DNA of 12,191 nt from Syntrophomonas sp. UBA5432 (GTDB lineage: Bacteria > Bacillota > Syntrophomonadia > Syntrophomonadales > Syntrophomonadaceae): the NCBI GenBank assembly GCA_002424365.1, contig DIRQ01000089.1, positions 4,263-16,453 on the forward strand, given 5' to 3'. Below the pieces are notes generated by a model. The model saw only the letters and a list, made by a program, of their open reading frames with translations. It had not been told where the DNA came from and did no database searches. Position 1 is the first letter of the stretch; each line of letters starts with the position of its first letter. Made by a program: the position numbers and the translations under genes. Below are positions 1 through 6,058 of this stretch, in pieces.

Positions 1-223
1 CCTCACTCTAGATAATAATTAACCAGCCATGAGTGCGGGACTCGCAACCACTTATGAAAATAAACGAGAGCGGTACCTTGTTTAATTATATTTTTAATAA
101 ATTCGGTATAATTCATATTTATCAGTGTATTCAGTGTCTATTTTCTTATTAAGTTCTAAATCCAAAATTATTTACAACACAACTTTGTTATCATCTCCAA
201 TTTTTGTACCAGGGAGGTCAGTT
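1..223. other. Left edge, no supportable gene
   Basis: AT-rich leader of argR. All three forward frames entering from the left close within about 21 bases, so at most the last few codons of an upstream gene lie here (NAD kinase would be the usual neighbour, but nothing in the sequence proves it). A TATAAT hexamer sits at 107-112 but has no convincing -35 at 16-18 bases. The argR frame is open from 125, but the residues before position 224 do not resemble ArgR, and the only good ribosome binding site is at 211-218. Confidence 0.5.
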
Positions 224-676
224 ATGAAAATCCGGCGCAAGTTTGCTATTATCGATATTATATCGAACCAGCGCATCTCGACTCAGGAGGAACTTTGCGA
301 GATCTTGAAGAATAGCGGTTATGATGTAACCCAGGCTACAGTCTCCCGGGATATAAAGGAACTGCAGCTTGTTAAAGTACCTGATAACCAAGGTTACTAC
401 TACGCTTTGCCAGATAACAGTCCCATTCAGAATTCCCGAGAACGTATGCAAAGGCTCTTTAAAGACTCGGTAACTTCCATTGATTATAGTGAGAATATAG
501 TAGTTATTAAAACTCTCCCCGGCGCAGCTCAGTCAATAGCTTCACTTATAGATACGGCTGGACTGGAAAACGTCCTGGGGACAGTTGCCGGAGATGACAC
601 TATATTTATAGTAGTAAAACCGCTAAAAGCTGTAAAAGGCATTGTCAAGGATTTCGAGGAATTGATTAATTCGTAG
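224..676 (+). CDS. argR: Arginine repressor ArgR/AhrC
   Basis: Arginine-sensing transcription factor (150 aa, the family's usual length) that acts as a hexamer to repress arginine biosynthesis and activate catabolism. An N-terminal winged helix-turn-helix covers about residues 1-70, with the family motif TQATVSRDIKEL at 36-47. The C-terminal oligomerisation and arginine-binding domain covers about 80-150 and has the conserved GTVAGDDTIFIV segment at 119-130, whose Asp pair (124-125) binds arginine in the family. The ATG at 224 is chosen because AGGGAGGT lies at 211-218, and because the open frame upstream to 125 adds 33 residues unlike any ArgR N-terminus. It is followed after 28 bases by recN, a linkage common in Firmicutes. 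Identification is secure from the motifs. Confidence 0.96.
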   Translation: MKIRRKFAIIDIISNQRISTQEELCEILKNSGYDVTQATVSRDIKELQLVKVPDNQGYYYALPDNSPIQNSRERMQRLFKDSVTSIDYSENIVVIKTLPGAAQSIASLIDTAGLENVLGTVAGDDTIFIVVKPLKAVKGIVKDFEELINS

Positions 677-704
677 AATACTGTAGTTCATAGGGGGGGT
701 AGGC

Positions 705-2384
705 ATGTTACAGGAAATATACATAAGTAATTTCGTGCTTATTGATGAACTGCGAATAGAATTTAGCGAAGGTCTAAATGTGTTAAGCGGTGAAACTGGA
801 GCAGGCAAATCGATAATTATTGATGCCCTGGGCTTAATTATGGGTGAACGGGTAAGAAATGATTGGATTAGAGATACCAGCCGCAAAGCAATTGCTGAAG
901 CGGTATTTCTTTTATCTCCGGGCAGCGAAGGTCTACTCTTTCTAATAGAAAACGGTTTGCTGGAAGAAGGTGAGGACAGGCTCATCGTTAGCCGGGAGAT
1001 AAGTCCCAGTGGTAGGAGCTCTGCTCGTATTAATGGACGTAATGTTACTGCCGGAGCTCTGAAAGAACTAGCTACTCTACTGCTAGATATGCACCTGCAG
1101 CATGAACATCTTAGTATATTAAAACCTGAAAAATACTTGGATTACCTGGACAGCTTTGCTAAAGGGTCAGCAGAGTTACTGCTGGAAGTGGGGAAGATAT
1201 ATAAACAACTAAGAGAGCAGCAGGAGGAATTAAAAACCCTTGAACGAAGTCATAAGGATAAACAACAACAGATGGAGTTTATCACTCATCAAATTAATGA
1301 AATTGAAAGCGCCGCTTTGCAAGAAGGCGAAGAAGAGGAGCTTAACATACTTAAGACCCGGATTAAAAATGCAGTTAGCCTACTGGAAGGTACCAATTTA
1401 ATTCAAAGTTTCCTTTACAGCGGTGAGGCCGGACGTAATGCCCATGATCTGGTAGCCAAATCTTTGGATACAGTCAACAACCTCAAGTCAGAAGAATTCT
1501 TTGCCGGTTTGAGTGATGAACTTAAAGAAATCTACTATACCTTACAGGATATGGCCCAGAGGTTAGACTCCTTTCGGCAGGGCCTCGATTTTCAACCGCA
1601 GCAGCTGGAAGAATTGGAAGACCGATTATATCTAATTTCGCGTTTGAAAATGAAGTATGGAAAAAGCATCCGGGAAATTCTAATTTATTTAGAGGAAGCC
1701 CGGGTAAAATTAAGTAAATTAAACCGCCAGCAGGAAAGCAAGGAAGAACTGCAGGCTGTTATCCAAGCATTACAGGAGGATTATCTATCCAGGACGACTG
1801 AACTAAGTGCAATTCGCAGCAAAGCAGCACAGTTATTACAGGATCGGGTTAACAGTGAGTTGTTAGAGCTTAATATGCCCCAGGTCAAGTTCGAAGTCTG
1901 TTTGAAAGCCAGAGAGATTCCTAGTCGTAATGGAATGGACCAGGTGGACTTCCTTTTTTCGCCTAATCCTGGAGAACCTCCCCGACCTCTGTCACGAATA
2001 GCCTCAGGGGGGGAATTGTCCCGTTTTGTACTCGCTTTGAAAACAGTTTTGGCCCGGGTCTACCGTGTACCCACTCTTATTTTTGATGAAATCGATGTTG
2101 GAGTAGGTGGTAGTGCACTCACGGCTATGGCTCGTAAACTTAGCCAACTGGCAATCAGCTATCAAGTAATTTTGGTTACTCACTCGGCTCAGGTGGCTAG
2201 TTTCGCTCAGACCCATTATTTGATTGAAAAACAGGTGGAAAATAATCATACCTATACCCGAGTAAGAGAATTAGACGATGTAAAACGAGTTACAGAGATT
2301 GCCCGCATGTTAGCAGGAGATAATTTCTCTCCCCTTACCCTGGAACACGCCCGCGAAATGCTAAGAAGCAACGGAAAGCAATAA
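705..2384 (+). CDS. recN: DNA repair protein RecN
   Basis: SMC-like ATPase that acts early in double-strand break repair by holding and organising DNA ends. At 559 aa it has normal family length. The N-terminal half-domain carries Walker A GETGAGKS at residues 29-36. A long charged coiled-coil region spans about 155-385, rich in Glu, Gln and Lys. The C-terminal half-domain has the ABC signature SGGELSR at 434-440, Walker B TLIFDEID at 457-464, and the H-loop THS at 492-494. The start has a G-rich Shine-Dalgarno (AGGGGGGG, 692-699). The gene follows argR by 28 bases and probably shares its transcript. The stop codon lies inside the left arm of a large palindrome (2377-2413). No sign of damage. 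Confidence 0.97.
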   Translation: MLQEIYISNFVLIDELRIEFSEGLNVLSGETGAGKSIIIDALGLIMGERVRNDWIRDTSRKAIAEAVFLLSPGSEGLLFLIENGLLEEGEDRLIVSREISPSGRSSARINGRNVTAGALKELATLLLDMHLQHEHLSILKPEKYLDYLDSFAKGSAELLLEVGKIYKQLREQQEELKTLERSHKDKQQQMEFITHQINEIESAALQEGEEEELNILKTRIKNAVSLLEGTNLIQSFLYSGEAGRNAHDLVAKSLDTVNNLKSEEFFAGLSDELKEIYYTLQDMAQRLDSFRQGLDFQPQQLEELEDRLYLISRLKMKYGKSIREILIYLEEARVKLSKLNRQQESKEELQAVIQALQEDYLSRTTELSAIRSKAAQLLQDRVNSELLELNMPQVKFEVCLKAREIPSRNGMDQVDFLFSPNPGEPPRPLSRIASGGELSRFVLALKTVLARVYRVPTLIFDEIDVGVGGSALTAMARKLSQLAISYQVILVTHSAQVASFAQTHYLIEKQVENNHTYTRVRELDDVKRVTEIARMLAGDNFSPLTLEHAREMLRSNGKQ

Positions 2385-2413
2385 GTCCGGGAACTGTCCC
2401 CGGACTTATTGCT
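2377..2413. repeat. Perfect 15-bp palindrome at recN 3' end
   Basis: AGCAATAAGTCCGGG (2377-2391) pairs exactly with CCCGGACTTATTGCT (2399-2413) around a 7-base loop. It begins inside the last recN codons and contains the TAA stop. Neither side is followed by a T-run, so it is not a textbook intrinsic terminator. It could still separate or protect the convergent recN and hsp20 transcripts. The GC-rich core GTCCGGG-loop-CCCGGAC with its GGGAACTGTCCC centre resembles dispersed REP-like palindromes. A single window cannot show whether it is repeated in the genome. Confidence 0.75.
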
Positions 2414-2481
2414 AGAGGGGAGGAAACGAAAGAGTTGTTGCCTTGTTTTTGGGGGGATACAAGACGCCGCAATGGTTTCCT

Positions 2482-2907
2482 TTATTTAATATCGATACGG
2501 TAGTTATCTGGGTTATCTTCCTTTAACTTGGGCAGGGTAATAGTGAGTAGCCCATCCTTATACTCAGCATCAATTTTTTCACTATTTGCATTTTCTACAT
2601 AAAATCTGCGCTTAATACTTCCCTGTCTTCTTTCCCGTCGTACATAATTTGGTTTTTCTTCATTAATTTCTTCATTTTGTTCAGCAGAGATAGTCAAAGT
2701 ATTATCTCTAAACTCGACTACTATTTGCTCCTTATTAACCCCAGGAAGTTCGGCTTCTACAATGTACTCAGTCGGGTTTTCCTTAATATCGGCTTTAAAA
2801 CCAAAGTCAAACCAGGATTCAGGGTAAAAGAAGTCGCGGATAAAATCTCTGCCGAAGTCAGCCGGCGTAAGGTCTCTCCTTCTTCTAAACGGTGTTAAAT
2901 CAAACAT
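2482..2907 (-). CDS. Small heat-shock protein, Hsp20/alpha-crystallin family
   Basis: ATP-independent holdase chaperone that binds unfolding proteins in oligomers. The alpha-crystallin domain spans roughly residues 37-128 of the 141-aa form. It has the family signature AEYKDGLLTITLPK near its end and an IDI (I-x-I) oligomerisation motif at the extreme C-terminus. The N-terminal arm is Arg/Phe-rich (FDLTPFRRRRD). Two adjacent ATGs exist (2910 and 2907). The near-perfect Shine-Dalgarno AAGGAGG (minus, complement of 2916-2922) lies 8 bases from the second but only 5 from the first, so 2907 is preferred. It is the only sizeable minus-strand gene and sits between recN and spoIVB, which are usually adjacent. 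A CtsR-type operator overlaps its promoter, implying heat/stress control. Confidence 0.95.
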   Translation of the reverse strand: MFDLTPFRRRRDLTPADFGRDFIRDFFYPESWFDFGFKADIKENPTEYIVEAELPGVNKEQIVVEFRDNTLTISAEQNEEINEEKPNYVRRERRQGSIKRRFYVENANSEKIDAEYKDGLLTITLPKLKEDNPDNYRIDIK

Positions 2908-2956
2908 CATATCAACCTCCTTCTTGTTTTAATCATTGTTTATGTCTTTACATATT

Positions 2957-2985
2957 ATTATATTACTATAGTCAATAATAGTCAA
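2957..2985 (-). promoter_or_regulatory. Sigma-A promoter of hsp20
   Basis: Reading the minus strand, TTGACT (complement of 2980-2985) is followed by a 17-base spacer and a perfect TATAAT (complement of 2957-2962). Transcription would start near 2950, giving a leader of about 40 bases that ends in the strong AAGGAGG site of hsp20. Only one base of the -35 departs from consensus. Seen directly in the sequence; activity is inferred. Confidence 0.8.
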
Positions 2986-2986
2986 A
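2970..2986. promoter_or_regulatory. CtsR operator (heptad direct repeat)
   Basis: The + strand reads AGTCAATAATAGTCAAA. This matches 16 of 17 positions of the CtsR consensus RGTCAAANANRGTCAAA, differing only at position 7. It covers the -35 hexamer and part of the spacer of the hsp20 promoter, where a repressor would block RNA polymerase. CtsR is the class III heat-shock repressor of low-GC Gram-positives. It is known for clp genes and, in some lactic acid bacteria, for small heat-shock genes. No CIRCE (HrcA) inverted repeat is seen here. Confidence 0.72.
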
Positions 2987-3140
2987 CAATTTCTGCTTGA
3001 TTTTACAAGGGATTTTGTAAGAGTGAACCCAGGTGTTTGCTCAGGTTTGGTATGGGATTCGGTTCTGAGAAGTAGGGCGCTCAGCCAGACTTGATTTGAA
3101 AACCTGCTTATTTATATCCGCTGAATATCAGGGACTATGC

Positions 3141-3245
3141 CCCTTCATCCTCACGCTTGACATTTGATGCCTTACATCTTCACGCTCAACACCTAATTAT
3201 CATGTCTCATCTCTCACACCTAACACCTATACCTCACCCCTAATT
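3141..3245. repeat. G-poor degenerate short-repeat tract
   Basis: About 105 bases with only six G residues on the + strand. They are built of variants of short units such as TCACGC, TCACACC, TAACACC and CCTCACCCC. Read on the other strand it is GGTGTTAGGTGTGAG-like. No hairpin, direct CRISPR-like periodicity or reading frame explains it. It looks like a degenerate low-complexity or decayed tandem repeat. Confidence 0.5.
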
Positions 3246-3312
3246 CTAAAAAATCACTCAAGCTACTAATTCCAAGTAATTGCTACGAAACTTCGTTATC
3301 CTCGTCTATTTC

Positions 3313-3342
3313 GTATAGTTTGCCCGGCTGAGGGAGAAAATA
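3313..3342 (+). promoter_or_regulatory. Sigma-F-type forespore promoter of spoIVB
   Basis: GTATA at 3313-3317, a 15-base spacer, then GGAGAAAATA at 3333-3342. These fit the sigma-F elements GYWTA and GGNRANANTW at every position, with the spacing one base shorter than usual. Transcription would start near 3350, some 90 bases before the inferred start codon. In Bacillus subtilis spoIVB is under dual sigma-F/sigma-G control, so a forespore promoter is expected here. The motif is degenerate, hence moderate confidence. Confidence 0.5.
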
Positions 3343-3438
3343 TAGGGTATCAATTGGAGCCCAGCACTCGGCAGTAACTAATTACTCTTAACCTAACTAA
3401 TGATGGAGCTGAGTGTCGGGTGGGCAGGAGTGAATTTG

Positions 3439-4764
3439 TTGCATAGAATCAGGCCGGTAATAGGAGTTATTCTTGCACTTGCTTTTCTTAGTATTTGTTT
3501 TACCCCCCAATCTCGAACCCTTTTAAGTTTACCCGCGTACCAGCGTATGGTAGTAGGCGAATCCAACCAATTAAATTTCGATTTACCTTCACAGCTTAGC
3601 AGTAAAATTGACCTGCAAGTTATTAGGCCGGCAGAAAGCGTTTTTGTCACTTCGCAGGATCTACCCGTAGTAGTTAACCGGGACGGTAATCGTTATGAAA
3701 TAATGGCCCTGCGTCCTGGCAAGGTAAATGTACAATTAAAACTGCTGGGTTATATACCAATTAAGTCTATTACTATAGAATCACTTCCCACTCGCAGAGT
3801 TGTTCCTGGAGGGCATTCAATTGGGGTTTTACTGCAGTCCCGGGGAATTATGGTAGTAGGTTTTGCACCAGTGTTGAATAAGGCTGGTGATAAGGTCTAC
3901 CCGGCTCGTGATAAAGGTATTGAAATTGGGGATCTGGTTTACCGTGTAGATGGGAAAATGGTCAGCAGCGAAAATGAGTTAGCCCGAATCATAGACGAAA
4001 AAAAAGGAGAGTCCGTATCGTTATCCATAAAGCGACAGGATAAATTTATAAATGTCTCAGTTAAACCGGTTCCCTGCGGTGAGACAAGTAGATATAGAGT
4101 GGGATTATACGTACGAGATGGTATAGTAGGCGTGGGGACTCTTAGTTTCTGGGATCCTAATACCCACGAATATGCAGCCCTAGGGCATATTATTGTTGAT
4201 GCTGACACTCGCCAGGGAATTGATGTACTACAGGGGAAAATCGTAAGTGCATCTATTCAGACTATCAAGCGGGGTAAACCAGGACAACCGGGAGAGAAAA
4301 TAGGTATATTTAATGGTAATGGTCAGATTGAAGGAAATATCAGTAAAAACACATTTTACGGTATCTATGGTAAAACTGGAGTCGAAATCGACAATCCAAT
4401 TTCTGCCTATACTATGGAAGTAGGTTATGCTCATCAGATCCGGGAAGGGCCAGCTGAAATATATACAGTGGTAAATGGAGAGGATATAGAGAAATTTAAC
4501 ATACTAATTGAAAGGGTATATCCGGAACGTAATAATGGTAAGGGTATGGTGATCAGAGTTACCGATCCTCGTTTGCTTAATTTAAGCGGTGGTATTGTTC
4601 AGGGGATGAGCGGAAGTCCTATTATTCAGGATTCTAAAATCATTGGGGCTGTAACTCATGTATTTCTTAATGATCCCGAACGAGGTTATGGTATATTTAT
4701 GGATAGTATGCTGTCGGAAATGACCGATTTAAATGCTACCCCCAAAAAGGTTTCGACAAATTAA
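3439..4764 (+). CDS. spoIVB: SpoIVB signalling serine peptidase (S55)
   Basis: Forespore-secreted protease that signals across the outer forespore membrane to release pro-sigma-K processing by SpoIVFB. From the inferred TTG at 3439 the protein is 441 aa (Bacillus protein about 425). An N-terminal signal/anchor helix lies at about 5-22 (RPVIGVILALAFLSICF). A PDZ domain spans about 120-210, with the loop ARDKGIEIGDLVYRVDGK. The peptidase domain carries all three expected catalytic residues: His250 (ALGHIIVD), Asp376 (VTDPRLL) and Ser391 (QGMSGSP). The ATGs at 3400 and 3403 give 13 or 12 extra residues but have no ribosome binding site. AGGAG at 3426-3430 stands 8 bases from TTG 3439 (5 from TTG 3436), and the resulting N-terminus matches the family. 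It lies directly upstream of spo0A, as in most spore formers. Confidence 0.95.
   Translation: MHRIRPVIGVILALAFLSICFTPQSRTLLSLPAYQRMVVGESNQLNFDLPSQLSSKIDLQVIRPAESVFVTSQDLPVVVNRDGNRYEIMALRPGKVNVQLKLLGYIPIKSITIESLPTRRVVPGGHSIGVLLQSRGIMVVGFAPVLNKAGDKVYPARDKGIEIGDLVYRVDGKMVSSENELARIIDEKKGESVSLSIKRQDKFINVSVKPVPCGETSRYRVGLYVRDGIVGVGTLSFWDPNTHEYAALGHIIVDADTRQGIDVLQGKIVSASIQTIKRGKPGQPGEKIGIFNGNGQIEGNISKNTFYGIYGKTGVEIDNPISAYTMEVGYAHQIREGPAEIYTVVNGEDIEKFNILIERVYPERNNGKGMVIRVTDPRLLNLSGGIVQGMSGSPIIQDSKIIGAVTHVFLNDPERGYGIFMDSMLSEMTDLNATPKKVSTN
4752..4759 (-). promoter_or_regulatory. Spo0A box (0A box)
   Basis: TTCGACAA on the + strand is the exact complement of the Spo0A-P recognition octamer TTGTCGAA. 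It lies in the last codons of spoIVB, about 160 bases before the sigma-H-like promoter of spo0A. The Bacillus spo0A promoter region also contains several 0A boxes used for autoregulation. A second, one-mismatch copy (CGTCGAA) lies at 4930-4936 inside that promoter. Binding is inferred. Confidence 0.45.
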
Positions 4765-4909
4765 AACTAGCATGGAAATAAACCAACAGCCCATGAATCT
4801 TATATTTCTTGTATAATATAAGCAAAGTATGTGGTTATTAGTTATGTATTTATCTGTATCATTATGTTAGTGGCTGTGAGATAATTGGTTAATTTAGTGG
4901 AAAAAAAAA

Positions 4910-4938
4910 GGAGGAAATCCTTGATCTACCGTCGAAAA
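4910..4938 (+). promoter_or_regulatory. Sigma-H-type promoter of spo0A
   Basis: The -35 GGAGGAAAT (4910-4918) fits RNAGGAWWW fully. After 12 bases the -10 GTCGAAAA (4931-4938) fits RNNGAATWW except for one base (A for T). A start near 4945 gives a leader of about 50 bases. Bacillus spo0A has a sigma-H promoter in the same place, used at entry to sporulation. Alternative reading: the GGAGG core could instead be a ribosome binding site for the short ORF at 4921. Confidence 0.5.
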
Positions 4939-4956
4939 CCGTTAGTAATTCAATAA
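4921..4956 (+). CDS. Possible 11-residue leader peptide before spo0A
   Basis: A TTG codon stands 6 bases after a perfect AAGGAGG (4908-4914). It opens MIYRRKPLVIQ and closes at TAA, 38 bases before the spo0A ATG. The Shine-Dalgarno is better than that of spo0A itself, whose GAGGGGG lies a distant 11 bases from its start. It would only be translated on transcripts starting upstream of the sigma-H-like promoter, for example read-through from spoIVB. The same bases double as the -35 of that promoter, so this may be coincidence. Confidence 0.22.
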   Translation: MIYRRKPLVIQ

Positions 4957-4994
4957 AATCAGATATATAAAGGGATGAGGGGGAATAAATCTGT

Positions 4995-5798
4995 ATGTTG
5001 AGTGAATCTAATCAGATTAAGGTTCTGGTTGCAGACGATAACCGGGAATTTTGTGGAATTCTAAGGGACTACTTCTCCAATGAGCCTGAGTTTGAAATGG
5101 TCGGTGTGTGTGCTAATGGTATGGAAGTACTGGATGTTTTAGAGAAAAAGGAGGTTGAAGTACTTATACTAGACCTGATTATGCCTTATATGGATGGCAT
5201 TGGGGTTCTAGAAAAAATAAATGAACTTAACCTTCAAGTACGTCCCAAGATTATCATACTTACGGCGTTCGGTCAGGAGAACATTACCCAAAAGGCTGTT
5301 CAATTAGGGGCTGATTACTACATTTTAAAGCCTTTTAACCTGCAGGTACTAGGAGATCGGGTTAAACAGGTAGTAAGAGATATTAAGCCTAGAACAGACG
5401 GTGTTGCCCCTATAGCTGGTGTCAACGTGCAGCCAGCATCCCCGAAAAATCTTGAAGTAGAAGTAACAAAAGTAATTCACGAAATTGGAGTGCCAGCACA
5501 TGTTAAGGGATATCAATATTTACGGGATGCTATTATGCTGGTGGTAGACGAAATCAATTATTTGGGAGCAGTTACCAAGGAGCTTTATCCTACTATAGCT
5601 CAGAAATATGATACTACCCCCAGTCGAGTAGAAAGGGCTATACGACATGCTATTGAATTAGCCTGGGATCGCGGCGATGTAGATAAGATTAATAAGTTCT
5701 TTGGTTACACTATCAGTGGAGAAAAGGGTAAGCCTACCAATTCGGAATTTATAGCTATTATCGCTGACCGTTTGCGCTTGGAAAACAAAGTTAGCTAA
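4995..5798 (+). CDS. spo0A: Sporulation master regulator Spo0A
   Basis: Response regulator at the end of the phosphorelay. Phosphorylated, it binds 0A boxes to start sporulation and end vegetative growth programmes. At 267 aa it has the family's normal length. The receiver domain covers about 8-130, with acidic pocket Asp14-Asp15, phospho-acceptor Asp60 (LILDLIMP), switch Thr90 and Lys112. A linker (about 131-150) leads to the Spo0A_C DNA-binding domain, whose recognition helix SRVERAIRHAIE (210-221) and tail KPTNSEFIAIIADRLRLE are near-invariant in spore formers. Start: the only upstream in-frame codons run into a TAA at 4986, so ATG 4995 is fixed. GAGGGGG at 4977-4983 is the likely, distant, ribosome binding site. 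Signals upstream suggest sigma-H and Spo0A control; a strong terminator follows. Confidence 0.98.
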   Translation: MLSESNQIKVLVADDNREFCGILRDYFSNEPEFEMVGVCANGMEVLDVLEKKEVEVLILDLIMPYMDGIGVLEKINELNLQVRPKIIILTAFGQENITQKAVQLGADYYILKPFNLQVLGDRVKQVVRDIKPRTDGVAPIAGVNVQPASPKNLEVEVTKVIHEIGVPAHVKGYQYLRDAIMLVVDEINYLGAVTKELYPTIAQKYDTTPSRVERAIRHAIELAWDRGDVDKINKFFGYTISGEKGKPTNSEFIAIIADRLRLENKVS

Positions 5799-5810
5799 TT
5801 GTAATGGTTT

Positions 5811-5858
5811 AAAATACCTCTTGTTGATTGCTCCTGATAACAACAAGAGGTATTTTTT
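5811..5858 (+). terminator. Intrinsic terminator of spo0A
   Basis: AAAATACCTCTTGTTG (5811-5826) pairs without mismatch with CAACAAGAGGTATTTT (5841-5856) around a 14-base loop. Six T residues (5853-5858) close and follow the stem. It begins 12 bases after the spo0A stop. The matching A-run at the 5' side could let it also work in reverse, though no minus-strand gene needs it. It separates spo0A from the steA operon. Confidence 0.9.
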
Positions 5859-6035
5859 ACGTGCAGGTTTAAGTTCAAAGCAGCATTAAAATGCAAGTTT
5901 TCCTTTATTCTGACTATATGATAATATTAGTACGAAAATAGACATTGATAACAAGGTTGTCTCGTAAATTGATAATCGTCGAAAGTGAGGAGTAACGGGT
6001 AAAGATACTGAGGAGACTCGGGGAAAGAATTTACC

Positions 6036-6052
6036 TGTTTGGGACATAGAGG
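6036..6052 (+). repeat. 17-bp direct repeat, copy 1 (before steA)
   Basis: TGTTTGGGACATAGAGG, identical to 7170-7186. This copy ends 6 bases before the steA ATG, and its GAGG forms part of the ribosome binding site. Confidence 0.8.
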
Positions 6053-6058
6053 TGGAAG

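Larger units (their letters stand above)
2911..3438. other. Gene-free interval between hsp20 and spoIVB
   Basis: Holds the hsp20 leader, promoter and CtsR box (2911-2986), then a stretch without recognised signals to about 3140, a G-poor degenerate repeat tract (3141-3245), and a forespore-type promoter (3313-3342). The ATGs at 3400 and 3403 are in frame with spoIVB but lack a ribosome binding site. I find no convincing coding sequence on either strand. Such a long spacer is unusual for this otherwise compact region. Confidence 0.6.

Noticed and set aside
100..134. Possible ARG box for ArgR autoregulation and a TATAAT promoter before argR
   Set aside because: Two ATTCA half-sites exist but their partner half-sites match poorly, and TATAAT at 107-112 lacks a -35 at normal spacing.
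125..223. N-terminal extension of ArgR by 33 residues
   Set aside because: Unlike the family and without a ribosome binding site; the ATG at 224 has a strong one.
3122..3152. Sigma-G-like promoter (TGAATA, 18 bases, CATCCTC)
   Set aside because: The -10 lacks the final A and the site lies about 290 bases before spoIVB inside the low-complexity tract; the site at 3313-3342 is better placed.
3141..3245. CRISPR array
   Set aside because: The units are short, variable and without spacers of regular length.
3365..3415. CACTC/GAGTG hairpin around the upstream ATGs of spoIVB
   Set aside because: Only five to six pairs with a loop of over 40 bases; not distinguishable from chance.
4812..4817. TATAAT as vegetative sigma-A promoter of spo0A
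   Set aside because: The hexamer is perfect but no acceptable -35 is found at 16-18 bases upstream.
5883..5976. Promoter candidates for the steA operon (TATGAT/GATAAT near 5917-5925; TTGATA at 5945-5950 with GATAAT at 5971-5976)
   Set aside because: The first has no -35, the second a 20-base spacer. The operon must have a promoter, but I cannot place it.
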